From the NCBI RefSeq assembly GCF_017464355.1, contig NZ_JAFUAG010000014.1, positions 1 to 64,000 on the forward strand: DNA of 64,000 bases. The letters run 5' to 3'. Both the position numbers and the translations under genes were made by a program. This document shows positions 15,021 through 23,366 of the stretch, piece after piece; within the stretch, counting starts at the first letter, position 1, and each line of letters opens with the position of its first letter. Source of the stretch: Ruminococcus sp. (GTDB lineage: Bacteria; Bacillota; Clostridia; Oscillospirales; Ruminococcaceae). Below the pieces are notes generated by a model, which was given only the letters and a program-made list of their open reading frames with translations, did no database searches and was not told where the DNA came from.

Positions 15021-16841
15021 TTAATTGGACTTGTTTTTATCCGTAAAATACACCGTATAGACCTCGTCTTTGATCTCGTAAAGCGGCTTGAATTCGATGT
15101 TTACGGGCTGTCGGCGGGTAACATAATTGCTCTGCTTCCAGACATATGTGCTGTACTCGTGGGTAGTTCTGTGCTGAAGGAAGCTTTCGGGTTCGGCCAT
15201 ATCTCCCACCAGACCGATATCGTTTTCGGTAAGTCCTGCCAGCACGATAGGACCCTCCAGCAGCGCGGTCATTTCGGGCATATCAGCAAGATTTTCCGTA
15301 TAAAGTCTTGGCTGCAGCAATAATTGAATGGTACTGTTTTCCCAGAGTCTGGAAATTATTATATAATTATCCGCAATTTTTGGCGCGATGTTTTCTCCGT
15401 CTATGGCAAGTACGGGTCCGTCCTTTATCCACTTGGGCACACGAAGTTTCAGGGCGAATTCAGTTGGCTCATCGCAGCTGATTTCTATTTTTATCGACCA
15501 GCGTGTCTTCTCGCCGCCCTCGTTCTCATCGAAGAATACCTGATTATTCAGGTTTTTCAGCTCTGTTGCCTGCCTTAGCCTGACTTTCTTTCCGCCTATC
15601 TCAACTTCCGCCTCGGAGGGTATGTACTGCGCCAGGGTCACGCTGTTTTCGTCGGTGTACCATATGAGCCGCGGGTAGAGGGTCTGTGCCTGCACCATTG
15701 TGCCGTGACAGCACCAGAAATCATGCCGCTTTGACCCCCATTTCTTGCGGGAACCTGACTTCAATGGCAGGTAATAAGCGGGCATACCGCTGTGCATATT
15801 TTGCTGCGCCAGGAAGCCGTTGTACAGCGCCCTTTCGATGTAGTCTGCGTACTTTGTATCGCCTGTTCTTCTGTACAGAAAATCGGCCAGACGCACCATA
15901 TTGTAAACTGTGCAGAACTCCTGATCCACGTCACTGAGATAGCTGCCCTGACGGTGGGGCGGAACCCAGAATTCCCCTGAATTTGCCCCTGTTGTGGCAT
16001 ACATACCCCGCTTGTCCACTGCCCATTCCCAGAAGCGTTCGCTGATGACCTTCCACCTGTCATCACCGTATAATTCGTACATAGCCGCCGCCCCGTGGGA
16101 AAGGGGGATACTTGCGTTGGCATGGTCGTCCGTCAGCGGGTCCTTGTCCTGCTCCAACTGGTGATATAAACCGTTTTCGGTGTAAGCGTCCATCAGTTCC
16201 TTGTACTTGGGGTCGCCCGTCAGCCCGAAAAGTATGCACCATTCCTCCAGCATACCGCCCTGTTCGCCCTTAAATACTGCGAAAGGCGTGGTTTTTTTGA
16301 TCGACCTCGTCCACTCCAGGTACCAGTCGGCCAGGTTGTCGGCGATAGTCAGCGCCTTCTCTATACCCGCGTAACGGTAAGCGTCCACCAGCCCCATGAG
16401 GGTCTTGTGCATGGTGTACTGGGGCGACCAGATATAGTCCTCGCCCGCCATAAAGGTGAAGTATTTCTCGGGTATCGAACCTACCCATTTTCCGCCGTTT
16501 CGCTGCTGGCAGCGTTCCAATTCGTCCACTATATCGGACAGCTTTGCTCTTATCTCCACGTCCCCGTCACTGGCGGAAAGCATTGCCGCCGCTGACATCC
16601 AGTGTCCAAGAAAATGCCCTCGTAACTGGCAGGCAGGCGACTCCCACCCCCAGTGCAGCCCGGCTTTCTCAGGTTCGCTGATGACCTGCAGCCCCGGCAT
16701 GATCAGCCCCGCTTCAAGGTAAAAATTCTGTAGTAAACTCAGACTTTTCAGCTCCATAAGGTAGCTTCTGTTGACGTTCATCCTGTCGCGGAAAATTCCG
16801 CCCGTAACTCTGCATGAGCCTGTTTTCGGTGCTTTCAGCAT
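15021..16841 (-). CDS. Glycoside hydrolase family 127 (beta-L-arabinofuranosidase-like)
   Basis: A 606-residue GH127/DUF1680 enzyme, predicted to release beta-L-arabinofuranose from plant glycans or hydroxyproline glycoproteins. The N-terminal start FRDRMNVNRSYLMELK and WESPACQLRGHFLGHWMSA are typical of the (alpha/alpha)6 barrel. The zinc and catalytic residues known from HypBA1 are visible as E-x-C in DQEFCTVYN and the double Cys in DFWCCHGTM. No signal peptide is seen, so it is probably cytoplasmic and acts on imported oligosaccharides. GGAGG lies 9 bp before the ATG. No transporter or regulator for arabinose adjoins it. Confidence 0.9.
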   Translation of the reverse strand: MLKAPKTGSCRVTGGIFRDRMNVNRSYLMELKSLSLLQNFYLEAGLIMPGLQVISEPEKAGLHWGWESPACQLRGHFLGHWMSAAAMLSASDGDVEIRAKLSDIVDELERCQQRNGGKWVGSIPEKYFTFMAGEDYIWSPQYTMHKTLMGLVDAYRYAGIEKALTIADNLADWYLEWTRSIKKTTPFAVFKGEQGGMLEEWCILFGLTGDPKYKELMDAYTENGLYHQLEQDKDPLTDDHANASIPLSHGAAAMYELYGDDRWKVISERFWEWAVDKRGMYATTGANSGEFWVPPHRQGSYLSDVDQEFCTVYNMVRLADFLYRRTGDTKYADYIERALYNGFLAQQNMHSGMPAYYLPLKSGSRKKWGSKRHDFWCCHGTMVQAQTLYPRLIWYTDENSVTLAQYIPSEAEVEIGGKKVRLRQATELKNLNNQVFFDENEGGEKTRWSIKIEISCDEPTEFALKLRVPKWIKDGPVLAIDGENIAPKIADNYIIISRLWENSTIQLLLQPRLYTENLADMPEMTALLEGPIVLAGLTENDIGLVGDMAEPESFLQHRTTHEYSTYVWKQSNYVTRRQPVNIEFKPLYEIKDEVYTVYFTDKNKSN

Positions 16842-16960
16842 ATCATATTACCTCCGTTCCATTGCACTTCTGCTGTTGATATGATACCATATCCCGACCC
16901 TTTTGTGGGTGGACATATCCGATATCACGAAGGCATTTTCCGCTTTATTGCAAAAAAATA

Positions 16961-16986
16961 TCCCGCAGACGAACTTGCCTGCGGGA
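16961..16986 (-). terminator. Terminator of the tRNA-Thr gene
   Basis: On the minus strand TCCCGCAG pairs with CTGCGGGA, and a T-rich tail (ATATTTTTTTG) follows, directly downstream of the tRNA. Confidence 0.85.
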
Positions 16987-16989
16987 AAA

Positions 16990-17062
16990 AGCTGGTAGTC
17001 GGACTCGAACCGACGGCCTGCTCATTACGAATGAGCTGCTCTACCAACTGAGCCATACCAGC
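16990..17062 (-). tRNA. tRNA-Thr (anticodon CGT)
   Basis: On the minus strand the acceptor stem GCTGGTA/TACCAGC is perfect, the T-loop reads GTTCGAGTC, and the anticodon arm is GCTCA-TTCGTAA-TGAGC, giving anticodon CGT (codon ACG). CCA is not encoded. It has its own promoter and terminator. Confidence 0.95.
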
Positions 17063-17085
17063 GTCACTGAACTGACAGCGTTAAC

Positions 17086-17114
17086 ATTATACTATATTTT
17101 TCAGCTTTTGTCAA
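17086..17114 (-). promoter_or_regulatory. tRNA-Thr promoter
   Basis: Minus strand TTGACA (17109-17114), 17-bp spacer, TATAAT (17086-17091), 23 bp before the mature tRNA. Confidence 0.85.
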
Positions 17115-17178
17115 GGGGCGCCGCTGAAATTCTCCCGAAGAAATGGTGGGCGCTGATGTGAAAAGTTTGTGTAAGTAC

Positions 17179-17207
17179 TTGCAAAATGCTTTTGTATATG
17201 GTATAAT
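17179..17207 (+). promoter_or_regulatory. Promoter for the Asp23-FakA pair
   Basis: TTGCAA (17179-17184), 17-bp spacer, TATAAT (17202-17207). It diverges from the tRNA promoter. Confidence 0.8.
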
Positions 17208-17249
17208 ATTCTGTGATAAATTGTAACGTTGATCTAGGGAGGCGTTAGT

Positions 17250-17597
17250 ATGATCAAAATCAAGAACCATCTGGGAACAATAGGTATTTCCACAGGCTAT
17301 CTCAGACAGCTCATCTCCGCCACGGCTGAAAGCTGTTTCGGTGTCGCTGGTCTGAACGCATACGGCGCTAAGCAGGGCGTTTATGCCATGCTGAAAAGGG
17401 AGAATACCACCAAGGGCGTTATCATCGAGCAGGACGGCGATGAGCTGGTGGTCGATCTTCATATCACCGTGACATACGGCGTCAATGTGGGCGCTATCGT
17501 TGACAGCATTATCCATAAGGTAAATTATGTGCTGACTAACGAGGCAGGCGTTACTGTCAAGTCTGTAAACGTTTATGTTGATGAGATGACTGACTGA
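17250..17597 (+). CDS. Asp23/Gls24 family protein
   Basis: A 115-residue Asp23/Gls24 (YloU-type) protein. The family pattern is visible: an N-terminal GTIGISTGYLRQLISATAE strand-helix, a DLHITVTYGVNVGAIVDSI strand-helix, and a C-terminal VTVKSVNVYVDEM strand. Members sit on the inner face of the membrane and are tied to envelope stress and, through their usual partner, to fatty-acid use. It has AGGGAGGCG before the ATG and is followed after 54 bp by the DhaL/FakA-like gene. The same pair (yloU-yloV) occurs across Firmicutes, so the context supports the call. Confidence 0.93.
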   Translation: MIKIKNHLGTIGISTGYLRQLISATAESCFGVAGLNAYGAKQGVYAMLKRENTTKGVIIEQDGDELVVDLHITVTYGVNVGAIVDSIIHKVNYVLTNEAGVTVKSVNVYVDEMTD

Positions 17598-17651
17598 CGG
17601 CGCTGTTTTCTTATGCGATCTTTCAGATCATAGAATTAGGAGGTAACCGTA

Positions 17652-19307
17652 GTGATAAACGGAAATATGCTGCGCCGTGCTTTCATCAGCGGTGCGCACA
17701 GTATCACCAATAAGAAGAAATCTGTGGACGAGCTCAATGTCTTCCCCGTACCTGACGGAGATACAGGCTCAAATATGTCCATGACCATAAATAACTCGGT
17801 GGCAGAACTGGAAAATCTTGAAGAGAATGTGCCCTGCAGCACTGTTGCAAGCACTGCAGCTTCCTGCCTGCTGAGGGGTGCCAGGGGCAACTCGGGCGTT
17901 ATCCTCTCGCTGATATTCAGGGGCTTCTCCAAGGGGCTGGCAGGCAAGGCTGAAATGTCTGCTGAGGATCTGGTCAATTCGCTGGAGCTTGGTGTCCAGG
18001 GGGCATACAAGTCCGTAATGAAGCCTACTGAGGGCACGATACTTACCGTAGCCCGTGAGGCTGCCGAAAAGGCAAGAGAATCCCTGAGGTCCACCAATGA
18101 TGTAAGGGCGATAATGTCCGATATATGCAGGCAGGCCAGAGAAACTCTGGACAAGACCCCCACGCTGCTCCCCGCACTGGCTAAGGCAGGTGTCGTTGAC
18201 GCAGGCGGCATGGGTCTGGTAATAATTTTTGAGGCTATGCGCGATGTCTTCGACGGCGGCGAGATAGTCGAGCAGGAGGCTCAGGCTAACGCACCTGTCA
18301 CCACTGAGGCTGTAGGCGCTGTTACGGTAGATACTTTCTCGTCAGTGGTAGGCCAGTATGATACTGTTATACACTTCACCTACTGCACCGAGATGCTCAT
18401 AACCAAAAAGCCCGACTGCGATGACCCCATAAAGCTCAGGGCTTACCTTGAAACTATCGGCGACTGCGTTGTGGTAGTTGACGATGACGAGATAATCAAG
18501 GTACACGTCCATACCAACAACCCCGGCAAGGCTATCGAAAAAGGCCTTGAATTCGGTTATATAAACTTCCCCAAGGTGGAGAATATGAAGCTTCAGCACG
18601 AGAAGGAGCAGAAGAAGGCGAAGTCCGCTTTCGTTCCCGCTGAGCAGGTAAATGACTTCGGCTTTGTGGCAGTGGCAGCAGGCAGCGGTATAGAATCGCT
18701 GTTCAAGGACGTTGGCGTTGACTGCGTTGTAAAGGGCGGCCAGACCATGAACCCCTCTACTCAGGATATCCTTGAGGCCATAATGTCCTGCCCCGCCAAG
18801 ACAGTTTTCGTTCTGCCCAATAACAAGAACATCATCATGGCCGCTGAACAGGCCGTTAAACTGGCTGACAGACGTGTGTGCGTCCTCCAGACCAGAACTA
18901 TCCCCCAGGGTATGTCAGCTATGCTGGCCTTTGACCCCGAGGCTGATTTCAATACCAACCGTATTGAAATGACTGCGGCTATCGAGAGAGTATCCACAGG
19001 CCAGATAACCTTTGCTGCCCGTGACTCCGACTACGAGGGCAAGGATATCAAACAGGGCGAGATACTTGCCATGGATAACGGCAAGCTCTCTTTCGTGGAG
19101 AAAGACCTGGCTAAGGCTGCTTTCAAGCTGACCAAAAAGCTGGTCAAGGGCGACAGCTCATATATCACTATCATCTACGGCGCCGATGTCACCGATGATG
19201 ACGCAGAAGCCCTCCATAAGCAGATAAGCGCTAAGTTCTCAAACCTCGATGTTAACCTGATAAACGGCGGACAGCCCGTTTATTACTACATCATCTCAGT
19301 TGAATAA
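17652..19307 (+). CDS. fakA: DAK2-domain protein, FakA-like fatty acid kinase
   Basis: A 551-residue two-part kinase of the YloV/FakA family, which phosphorylates fatty acids held by a FakB/DegV-type binding protein. The N-terminal DhaL-like ATP domain carries PVPDGDTGSNMSMT (about 32-45), LLRGARGNSGVI (about 76) and DAGGMGLVI. A middle and a C-terminal DegV-like region follow (VVVDDDEIIKVHVHTNNPG, KTVFVLPNNKNI). The GTG start has AGGAGGT 8 bp upstream. A terminator follows. No fakB gene is seen in this window. Confidence 0.9.
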   Translation: MINGNMLRRAFISGAHSITNKKKSVDELNVFPVPDGDTGSNMSMTINNSVAELENLEENVPCSTVASTAASCLLRGARGNSGVILSLIFRGFSKGLAGKAEMSAEDLVNSLELGVQGAYKSVMKPTEGTILTVAREAAEKARESLRSTNDVRAIMSDICRQARETLDKTPTLLPALAKAGVVDAGGMGLVIIFEAMRDVFDGGEIVEQEAQANAPVTTEAVGAVTVDTFSSVVGQYDTVIHFTYCTEMLITKKPDCDDPIKLRAYLETIGDCVVVVDDDEIIKVHVHTNNPGKAIEKGLEFGYINFPKVENMKLQHEKEQKKAKSAFVPAEQVNDFGFVAVAAGSGIESLFKDVGVDCVVKGGQTMNPSTQDILEAIMSCPAKTVFVLPNNKNIIMAAEQAVKLADRRVCVLQTRTIPQGMSAMLAFDPEADFNTNRIEMTAAIERVSTGQITFAARDSDYEGKDIKQGEILAMDNGKLSFVEKDLAKAAFKLTKKLVKGDSSYITIIYGADVTDDDAEALHKQISAKFSNLDVNLINGGQPVYYYIISVE

Positions 19308-19312
19308 AAAAT

Positions 19313-19341
19313 CAAGAGCCGTGTCCCGCACACGGCTCTTG
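19313..19341 (+). terminator. Terminator after fakA
   Basis: A 12-bp perfect stem CAAGAGCCGTGT / ACACGGCTCTTG. The T tract is weak on the plus strand. On the minus strand it is followed by ATTTTTT, so it may mainly end the yfbR transcript. Confidence 0.7.
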
Positions 19342-19375
19342 TTGCGTAATAATACCCTGCGGAGGCAGGGGTGTT

Positions 19376-19954
19376 TTATGCCTGTTCGTCCAGGGTGAGG
19401 TCGTAGGCGGGGATAAATTCTTCCATGAAGACTTCGACCTCGGGGATAGCGAGTTTATGTATAGCTTCGACGGTAGCCTTTTCGGCGGAGGCGAAATCTG
19501 CATTGCCCATTTTGCGTTCCTCAATGCACTTTATCAGGGCGGACAGCTTGTCGGCGCCCTTTACCAGCCGCCACAGCTCGGCTTCCTCCTCGGTGGGGCT
19601 GAGGAGGGGTTCATAGTATTTTTTCAGGTCATCGGGCAGGTAGGCGATAAGGGTGTTTTTGGCCTTTTCCTCCACCTCGTCATAGGCACCCTTTATCTCC
19701 TTGCTGTAGTATTTTATAGGTGTGGGGAGGTCTCCTGTGATTATCTCGGTGGTGTCGTGGAACATGGCCAGCAGGGCGCAGCGCTCGGGGTCAACGCTGC
19801 CGCCGAACCTCTCGTTGCGCAGCAGCGCCAGCGCATGGGCGATAAAAGCTACCTCCAGCGAATGCTCGCTGATGTTCTCCTTTATGGTGTTGCGCATGAG
19901 CGCCCAGCGGTTGATGTATTTCATTCGTGATATGACTGCAAAAAATCTGTCCAT
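19376..19954 (-). CDS. HD-domain 5'-deoxynucleotidase, YfbR-like
   Basis: A 192-residue HD phosphohydrolase of the YfbR type, which removes phosphate from deoxynucleoside 5'-monophosphates. The metal-binding H...HD...D pattern is visible: ENISEHSLEVAFIAHAL (about 28-43), LAMFHDTTEIITGDLPTPIK (about 63-82) and VKGADKLSALIKC (about 133). The length fits the family (E. coli YfbR is 199). It lies 25 bp downstream of the AraC-type regulator on the same strand and may share its transcript, although the two have no obvious functional link. Confidence 0.88.
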   Translation of the reverse strand: MDRFFAVISRMKYINRWALMRNTIKENISEHSLEVAFIAHALALLRNERFGGSVDPERCALLAMFHDTTEIITGDLPTPIKYYSKEIKGAYDEVEEKAKNTLIAYLPDDLKKYYEPLLSPTEEEAELWRLVKGADKLSALIKCIEERKMGNADFASAEKATVEAIHKLAIPEVEVFMEEFIPAYDLTLDEQA

Positions 19955-19979
19955 AATTATGTACTCCTTCCGTGGGATA

Positions 19980-20774
19980 TTACCTTGCCCTGTACTCCGA
20001 GGGCGTCATGCCCGTGGACTTCCTGAATGCCCGGGCGAAGTATTTTTCATCTGCGAACCCGCAGGAATAGGCCGTTTCCTTAATGCTCACCGTTTCGTTG
20101 GAAAGCAGGCTCTTCGCCAGCTCTATGCGGCATTCGTTCAGGAAGACCGAAAGGGTAGCCCCCGTTTCCCTGCGAAATCTGGCAGAGAGATAGTCCGCTG
20201 AATAGTGAAAGCGCTTTGCTATCGCCGCCACTGTCAGCCTGCGGTGGCAGTTCTGCCGCACCCAGAGAGATACCTGCTGTACCAGCTCGCTTGTCCTGGG
20301 GCTGACGCTGTCTGCCTGGGCGGTAAGCTCCAGCAGTAAAAGCCGCAGGGCGCACACCGCCATATCCTCCGCATTTTTGCACCCCCGCTGAGAGCTTTGC
20401 AGCACCAGCTCAAAAAGCCGCCGCAGCCGTGAAGGGCTGTCTGCCGTGTATTTCTCGGGGATATGGAATGTCCACTCCTCTGTCGGTGCGGTATCCCAGA
20501 GGTCATCTGTACAAAAATGTACCCACAAATACGAGAGCCGCCCCTTGCTCGCCCTGGTGCCGTAATGCTCCATTCCCGCGGCCATCAGGAAGGTCTCTCC
20601 CGCACCTACATCAAAGTCCCTGCCGCCCTGGGTGATGTGCAGGGTGCCCTCCAGCACCAGTATCAGCACATGGCAGTCCGGCACCCGCCGCATATGTATG
20701 AAGCCGTTTTCGGCCAGGAGATTTCCGCATACCAGAAAGCGCAGGCTGTCGGCCTTATCAGTATAAAAGTCCAG
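19980..20774 (-). CDS. AraC-family transcriptional regulator (probable CTG start)
   Basis: A 264-residue regulator with an N-terminal cupin-like sensor (LEGTLHITQGG, GAGETFLMAAGMEHYG) and a C-terminal double HTH (LTVAAIAKRFHYSADYLSARF, SIKETAYSCGFADEKYFARAF, then MTPSEYRAR). The first ATG in frame (20693) would cut 27 residues that fit the family (LRFLVCGNLLAENGF). A TGA at 20788-20790 closes the frame upstream. Between the two, the only plausible start is CTG at 20774, with GAGGGGG 7 bp upstream and a promoter just before. Target genes unknown; yfbR follows. Confidence 0.85.
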   Translation of the reverse strand: MDFYTDKADSLRFLVCGNLLAENGFIHMRRVPDCHVLILVLEGTLHITQGGRDFDVGAGETFLMAAGMEHYGTRASKGRLSYLWVHFCTDDLWDTAPTEEWTFHIPEKYTADSPSRLRRLFELVLQSSQRGCKNAEDMAVCALRLLLLELTAQADSVSPRTSELVQQVSLWVRQNCHRRLTVAAIAKRFHYSADYLSARFRRETGATLSVFLNECRIELAKSLLSNETVSIKETAYSCGFADEKYFARAFRKSTGMTPSEYRAR

Positions 20775-20813
20775 AAAAACACCCCCTCATGCAAAGCAAT
20801 GGTATACGCAGAT

Positions 20814-20842
20814 ATTATACCACACCCCCGCAGTGCTGTCAA
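20814..20842 (-). promoter_or_regulatory. Promoter for the AraC-type regulator
   Basis: Minus strand TTGACA (20837-20842), 17-bp spacer ending in TGTGG, TATAAT (20814-20819). The short distance to the ribosome site at 20782-20788 supports translation from 20774. Confidence 0.88.
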
Positions 20843-20892
20843 CATTAAAAACAGGCGGCTAAACCTTGCAGAAAATTTGTGTATAATAAAAG

Positions 20893-20921
20893 TTGCATTA
20901 AACGCTGAGATGTGTTATAAT
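20893..20921 (+). promoter_or_regulatory. Promoter for the flippase gene
   Basis: TTGCAT (20893-20898), 17-bp spacer, TATAAT (20916-20921). It diverges from the AraC promoter. Confidence 0.8.
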
Positions 20922-20982
20922 ATATAATGTATTTCTGTGGGGCGCAGGCTGCGTCCCGGATCGAAATTGAGGGATCATAATA

Positions 20983-22983
20983 ATGCAAGAGAAAAAGATC
21001 GGTTCAAGCTACGGCAAGCTGATGATGAATACCATTATCTTCGCCATAGGCTCTTTCAGCTCGAAGATACTGGTGCTGCTGCTTGTGCCAATATATACCA
21101 AGTATCTTACAGATGCCGAGCAGGGCAAGACCGATAACCTGACCATGATCGCCAACTGGATAATACCCCTTGCCACCCTTACTATCAGTGAGGCTATTAT
21201 CCGTTTCGGCCTGGACAAGGCTTACGATAAGAAGAAGGTCTTCACCCTGGGCAACATCGCCTGCGGCTTTGGTATGCTGTGCTTCGGGGCAGTGCTGGGG
21301 CTGGTGCGGCTCATAGGTGTGGCGGATAAGTGGATAAGCGGCTACACCATACTGCTGTTTTTCTATGTGCTTATGTCAGGTGTGAAGACCCTGTACACCA
21401 CCTTTGTGCGTGCCATGGAAAAGGTCAAGCTTTTCGCCTTTGCGGGCATGGTGGCGTCATTTTTCACCCTGTTTTTCATGGTCATGTTCTACCTGGTGCT
21501 GCCGAAGGATTTCCTGGGGGCAAACACGGGCATAGAGAAATATCTGCTGTGTACCATTCTGGCGGATACCATAACTGCGGTGTTCGTCACCTTTGCGGCA
21601 AAGCTGTGGAGGTATATAGATATCAGGAATATCGACCGTGAGCTGCTAAGCACTATGCTGCAGTATTCCACCCCGCTGATACCCGCCCAGCTGCTCTGGC
21701 TGATAACCAACGGCTCTGACAGCTTCATGACTACCCATTATCTGGGTCTTGGCAGGAACGGCGTGCTGGCAGCGGCTTACAAGATACCAAACCTCGTGGC
21801 CACTGTTTATATGATGTTCGGCCAGGCCTGGAATATGTCGGCCATAACCGAGAATGACTCTGAGGACAGAGACCGCTTTTACGAGAAGGTCTTCGACTTT
21901 AACCAGAGTTTGCTCTATATACTGGCGGCAGGGTGCCTGCTGGTGGTGCAGCCTATAACCCGTATCTGGATAGGCGCTTCGGTGCGTGAATGCGTGAATT
22001 ATTCACCGCTGCTCATCTACTCCACCATATTCTCCTGCCTGACCACTTTCATGGGCAGCATATACCTGGCCTCCAAAAAGACCAAGCGCTCGCTGTTCAC
22101 AAGCCTTATCTCAGGCCTTATCAACGTGGGGCTGAACATTGTGCTGATACCCACCATAGGTCTTTACGGCCCGCCCCTTTCCACGGTGGCGGCTTATATG
22201 ACCGTATTCATCATACGGGCGGTGGACTCCCGCAAGATAGTGCCTTTCAAGATAGACCTGCGCAAGATGATAGTCAGCAATGTGCTGCTCATCATCATGA
22301 CCTGCCTGCTGCTCATTGAGACAGACCTGTGGCACAATAAGCTGATGTACCTGCTGGTGCTGGCGCTGTTCTGCGCAGTGTTCGTTATCAATATGGAGTC
22401 TATAAGCGCCCTGTTCTTCCGCTTTATGCCCAAGCGCATAGCCGAGAAGCTTACAGGCCTGGGCACCAGGAAGCTTTCCCTGGCCGCCGCGGCAGTGGTG
22501 GCCTTTGCAGGACTTAACGTACTGTTCAAGGCTATCCCCCTGATGATAGTGCTGGCCGCAGGCTACGGCCTCGGCATACGCATAGATGCCCCTAAGATAC
22601 TCATTTCCTGCGGTGTGCTTTGCTCACTGCTCATGGGTGCGATGATACACCCCATTCTCGGGACGGGTATGCTGTTCGTCATCTGGGCGGCGCCTATAGT
22701 CAGATACCGCAAAAAACGCTATATCGTCGGGGCTGTGATCTCGCTGGATATTTTCCTGGGCACACTGGTAATGCCTGAACTGGGCTGGTTCCTCTTCTGT
22801 CTGGAGCTGATAACCATGCTCATCATCGACCGCAGGAATTTTGCGGATTTCGTGCAGGACTATATCGAGTACGGCACGCTGGGTCCCATAGATAAGGTGA
22901 CAGAGAAGATACCCCACCGTAACAGGACAGCCGATGAGGCTGAAAATGAAGAAGCTGATAAGACCGAGGGCGAAAATGCCTGA
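20983..22983 (+). CDS. Polysaccharide flippase (Wzx/MATE-like) with extra C-terminal membrane segments
   Basis: A 666-residue polytopic membrane protein. The first about 480 residues have the layout of the MVF/oligosaccharide flippase superfamily, moving lipid-linked sugars across the membrane: GSFSSKILVLLLVPIYTKYLT at the N-terminus, YSTPLIPAQLLWLI and LGLGRNGVLAAAYKIPNL in the middle. Two blocks of further hydrophobic helices follow (about 505-625), then a hydrophilic tail of about 40 residues rich in Glu. The usual flippase length is about 450-500, so the C-terminal extension is unusual. No glycosyltransferase genes adjoin it; the short YdbC gene follows after 30 bp. Confidence 0.85.
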   Translation: MQEKKIGSSYGKLMMNTIIFAIGSFSSKILVLLLVPIYTKYLTDAEQGKTDNLTMIANWIIPLATLTISEAIIRFGLDKAYDKKKVFTLGNIACGFGMLCFGAVLGLVRLIGVADKWISGYTILLFFYVLMSGVKTLYTTFVRAMEKVKLFAFAGMVASFFTLFFMVMFYLVLPKDFLGANTGIEKYLLCTILADTITAVFVTFAAKLWRYIDIRNIDRELLSTMLQYSTPLIPAQLLWLITNGSDSFMTTHYLGLGRNGVLAAAYKIPNLVATVYMMFGQAWNMSAITENDSEDRDRFYEKVFDFNQSLLYILAAGCLLVVQPITRIWIGASVRECVNYSPLLIYSTIFSCLTTFMGSIYLASKKTKRSLFTSLISGLINVGLNIVLIPTIGLYGPPLSTVAAYMTVFIIRAVDSRKIVPFKIDLRKMIVSNVLLIIMTCLLLIETDLWHNKLMYLLVLALFCAVFVINMESISALFFRFMPKRIAEKLTGLGTRKLSLAAAAVVAFAGLNVLFKAIPLMIVLAAGYGLGIRIDAPKILISCGVLCSLLMGAMIHPILGTGMLFVIWAAPIVRYRKKRYIVGAVISLDIFLGTLVMPELGWFLFCLELITMLIIDRRNFADFVQDYIEYGTLGPIDKVTEKIPHRNRTADEAENEEADKTEGENA

Positions 22984-23013
22984 GGTCAAATATACATCAA
23001 GGAGAGATATAAA

Positions 23014-23262
23014 ATGGCAGAACTGAAATTTGAGATCGTTGAGCACATAGGTGTGCTTTCCGAGAACGCAAAGGGCTGGACCAAGGAACTTAACAAGGTA
23101 AGCTGGGGCGAGCACGCCGCAAAGTACGACATCAGAGACTGGTCCCCCGACCACACCAGAATGGCTAAGGGCGTTACCCTTACCGATGAGGAGCTGGAAG
23201 CCCTCAAGGCTATCCTGAACGGCGAAGTCGAGGACGACATCGACGAATCCCAGATGCTGTAA
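23014..23262 (+). CDS. YdbC/PC4-like single-stranded nucleic-acid-binding protein
   Basis: An 82-residue protein of the YdbC family, the bacterial relatives of the eukaryotic coactivator PC4. It shows the expected motifs: FEIVEHIGVLSE, GWTKELNKVSWG, KYDIRDWSPDH and MAKGVTLTDEEL. Family members bind single-stranded DNA or RNA as dimers. AAGGAGAG lies before the ATG, and it probably shares the flippase transcript. The C-terminus is acidic (VEDDIDES). Confidence 0.9.
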   Translation: MAELKFEIVEHIGVLSENAKGWTKELNKVSWGEHAAKYDIRDWSPDHTRMAKGVTLTDEELEALKAILNGEVEDDIDESQML

Positions 23263-23329
23263 CATAAAAAAGCCCGTTCAGGCTGTGTGCCGTTTGTGAT
23301 ACACAGCAGGCTCGGATAATAACAGGAAA

Positions 23330-23361
23330 CCCCGCACTGTCAGGCAATGCGGGGTCTTTTT
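23330..23361 (+). terminator. Terminator after the YdbC gene
   Basis: CCCCGCA pairs with TGCGGGG around an 11-nt loop, then TCTTTTT. Confidence 0.85.
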
Positions 23362-23366
23362 ATGCT

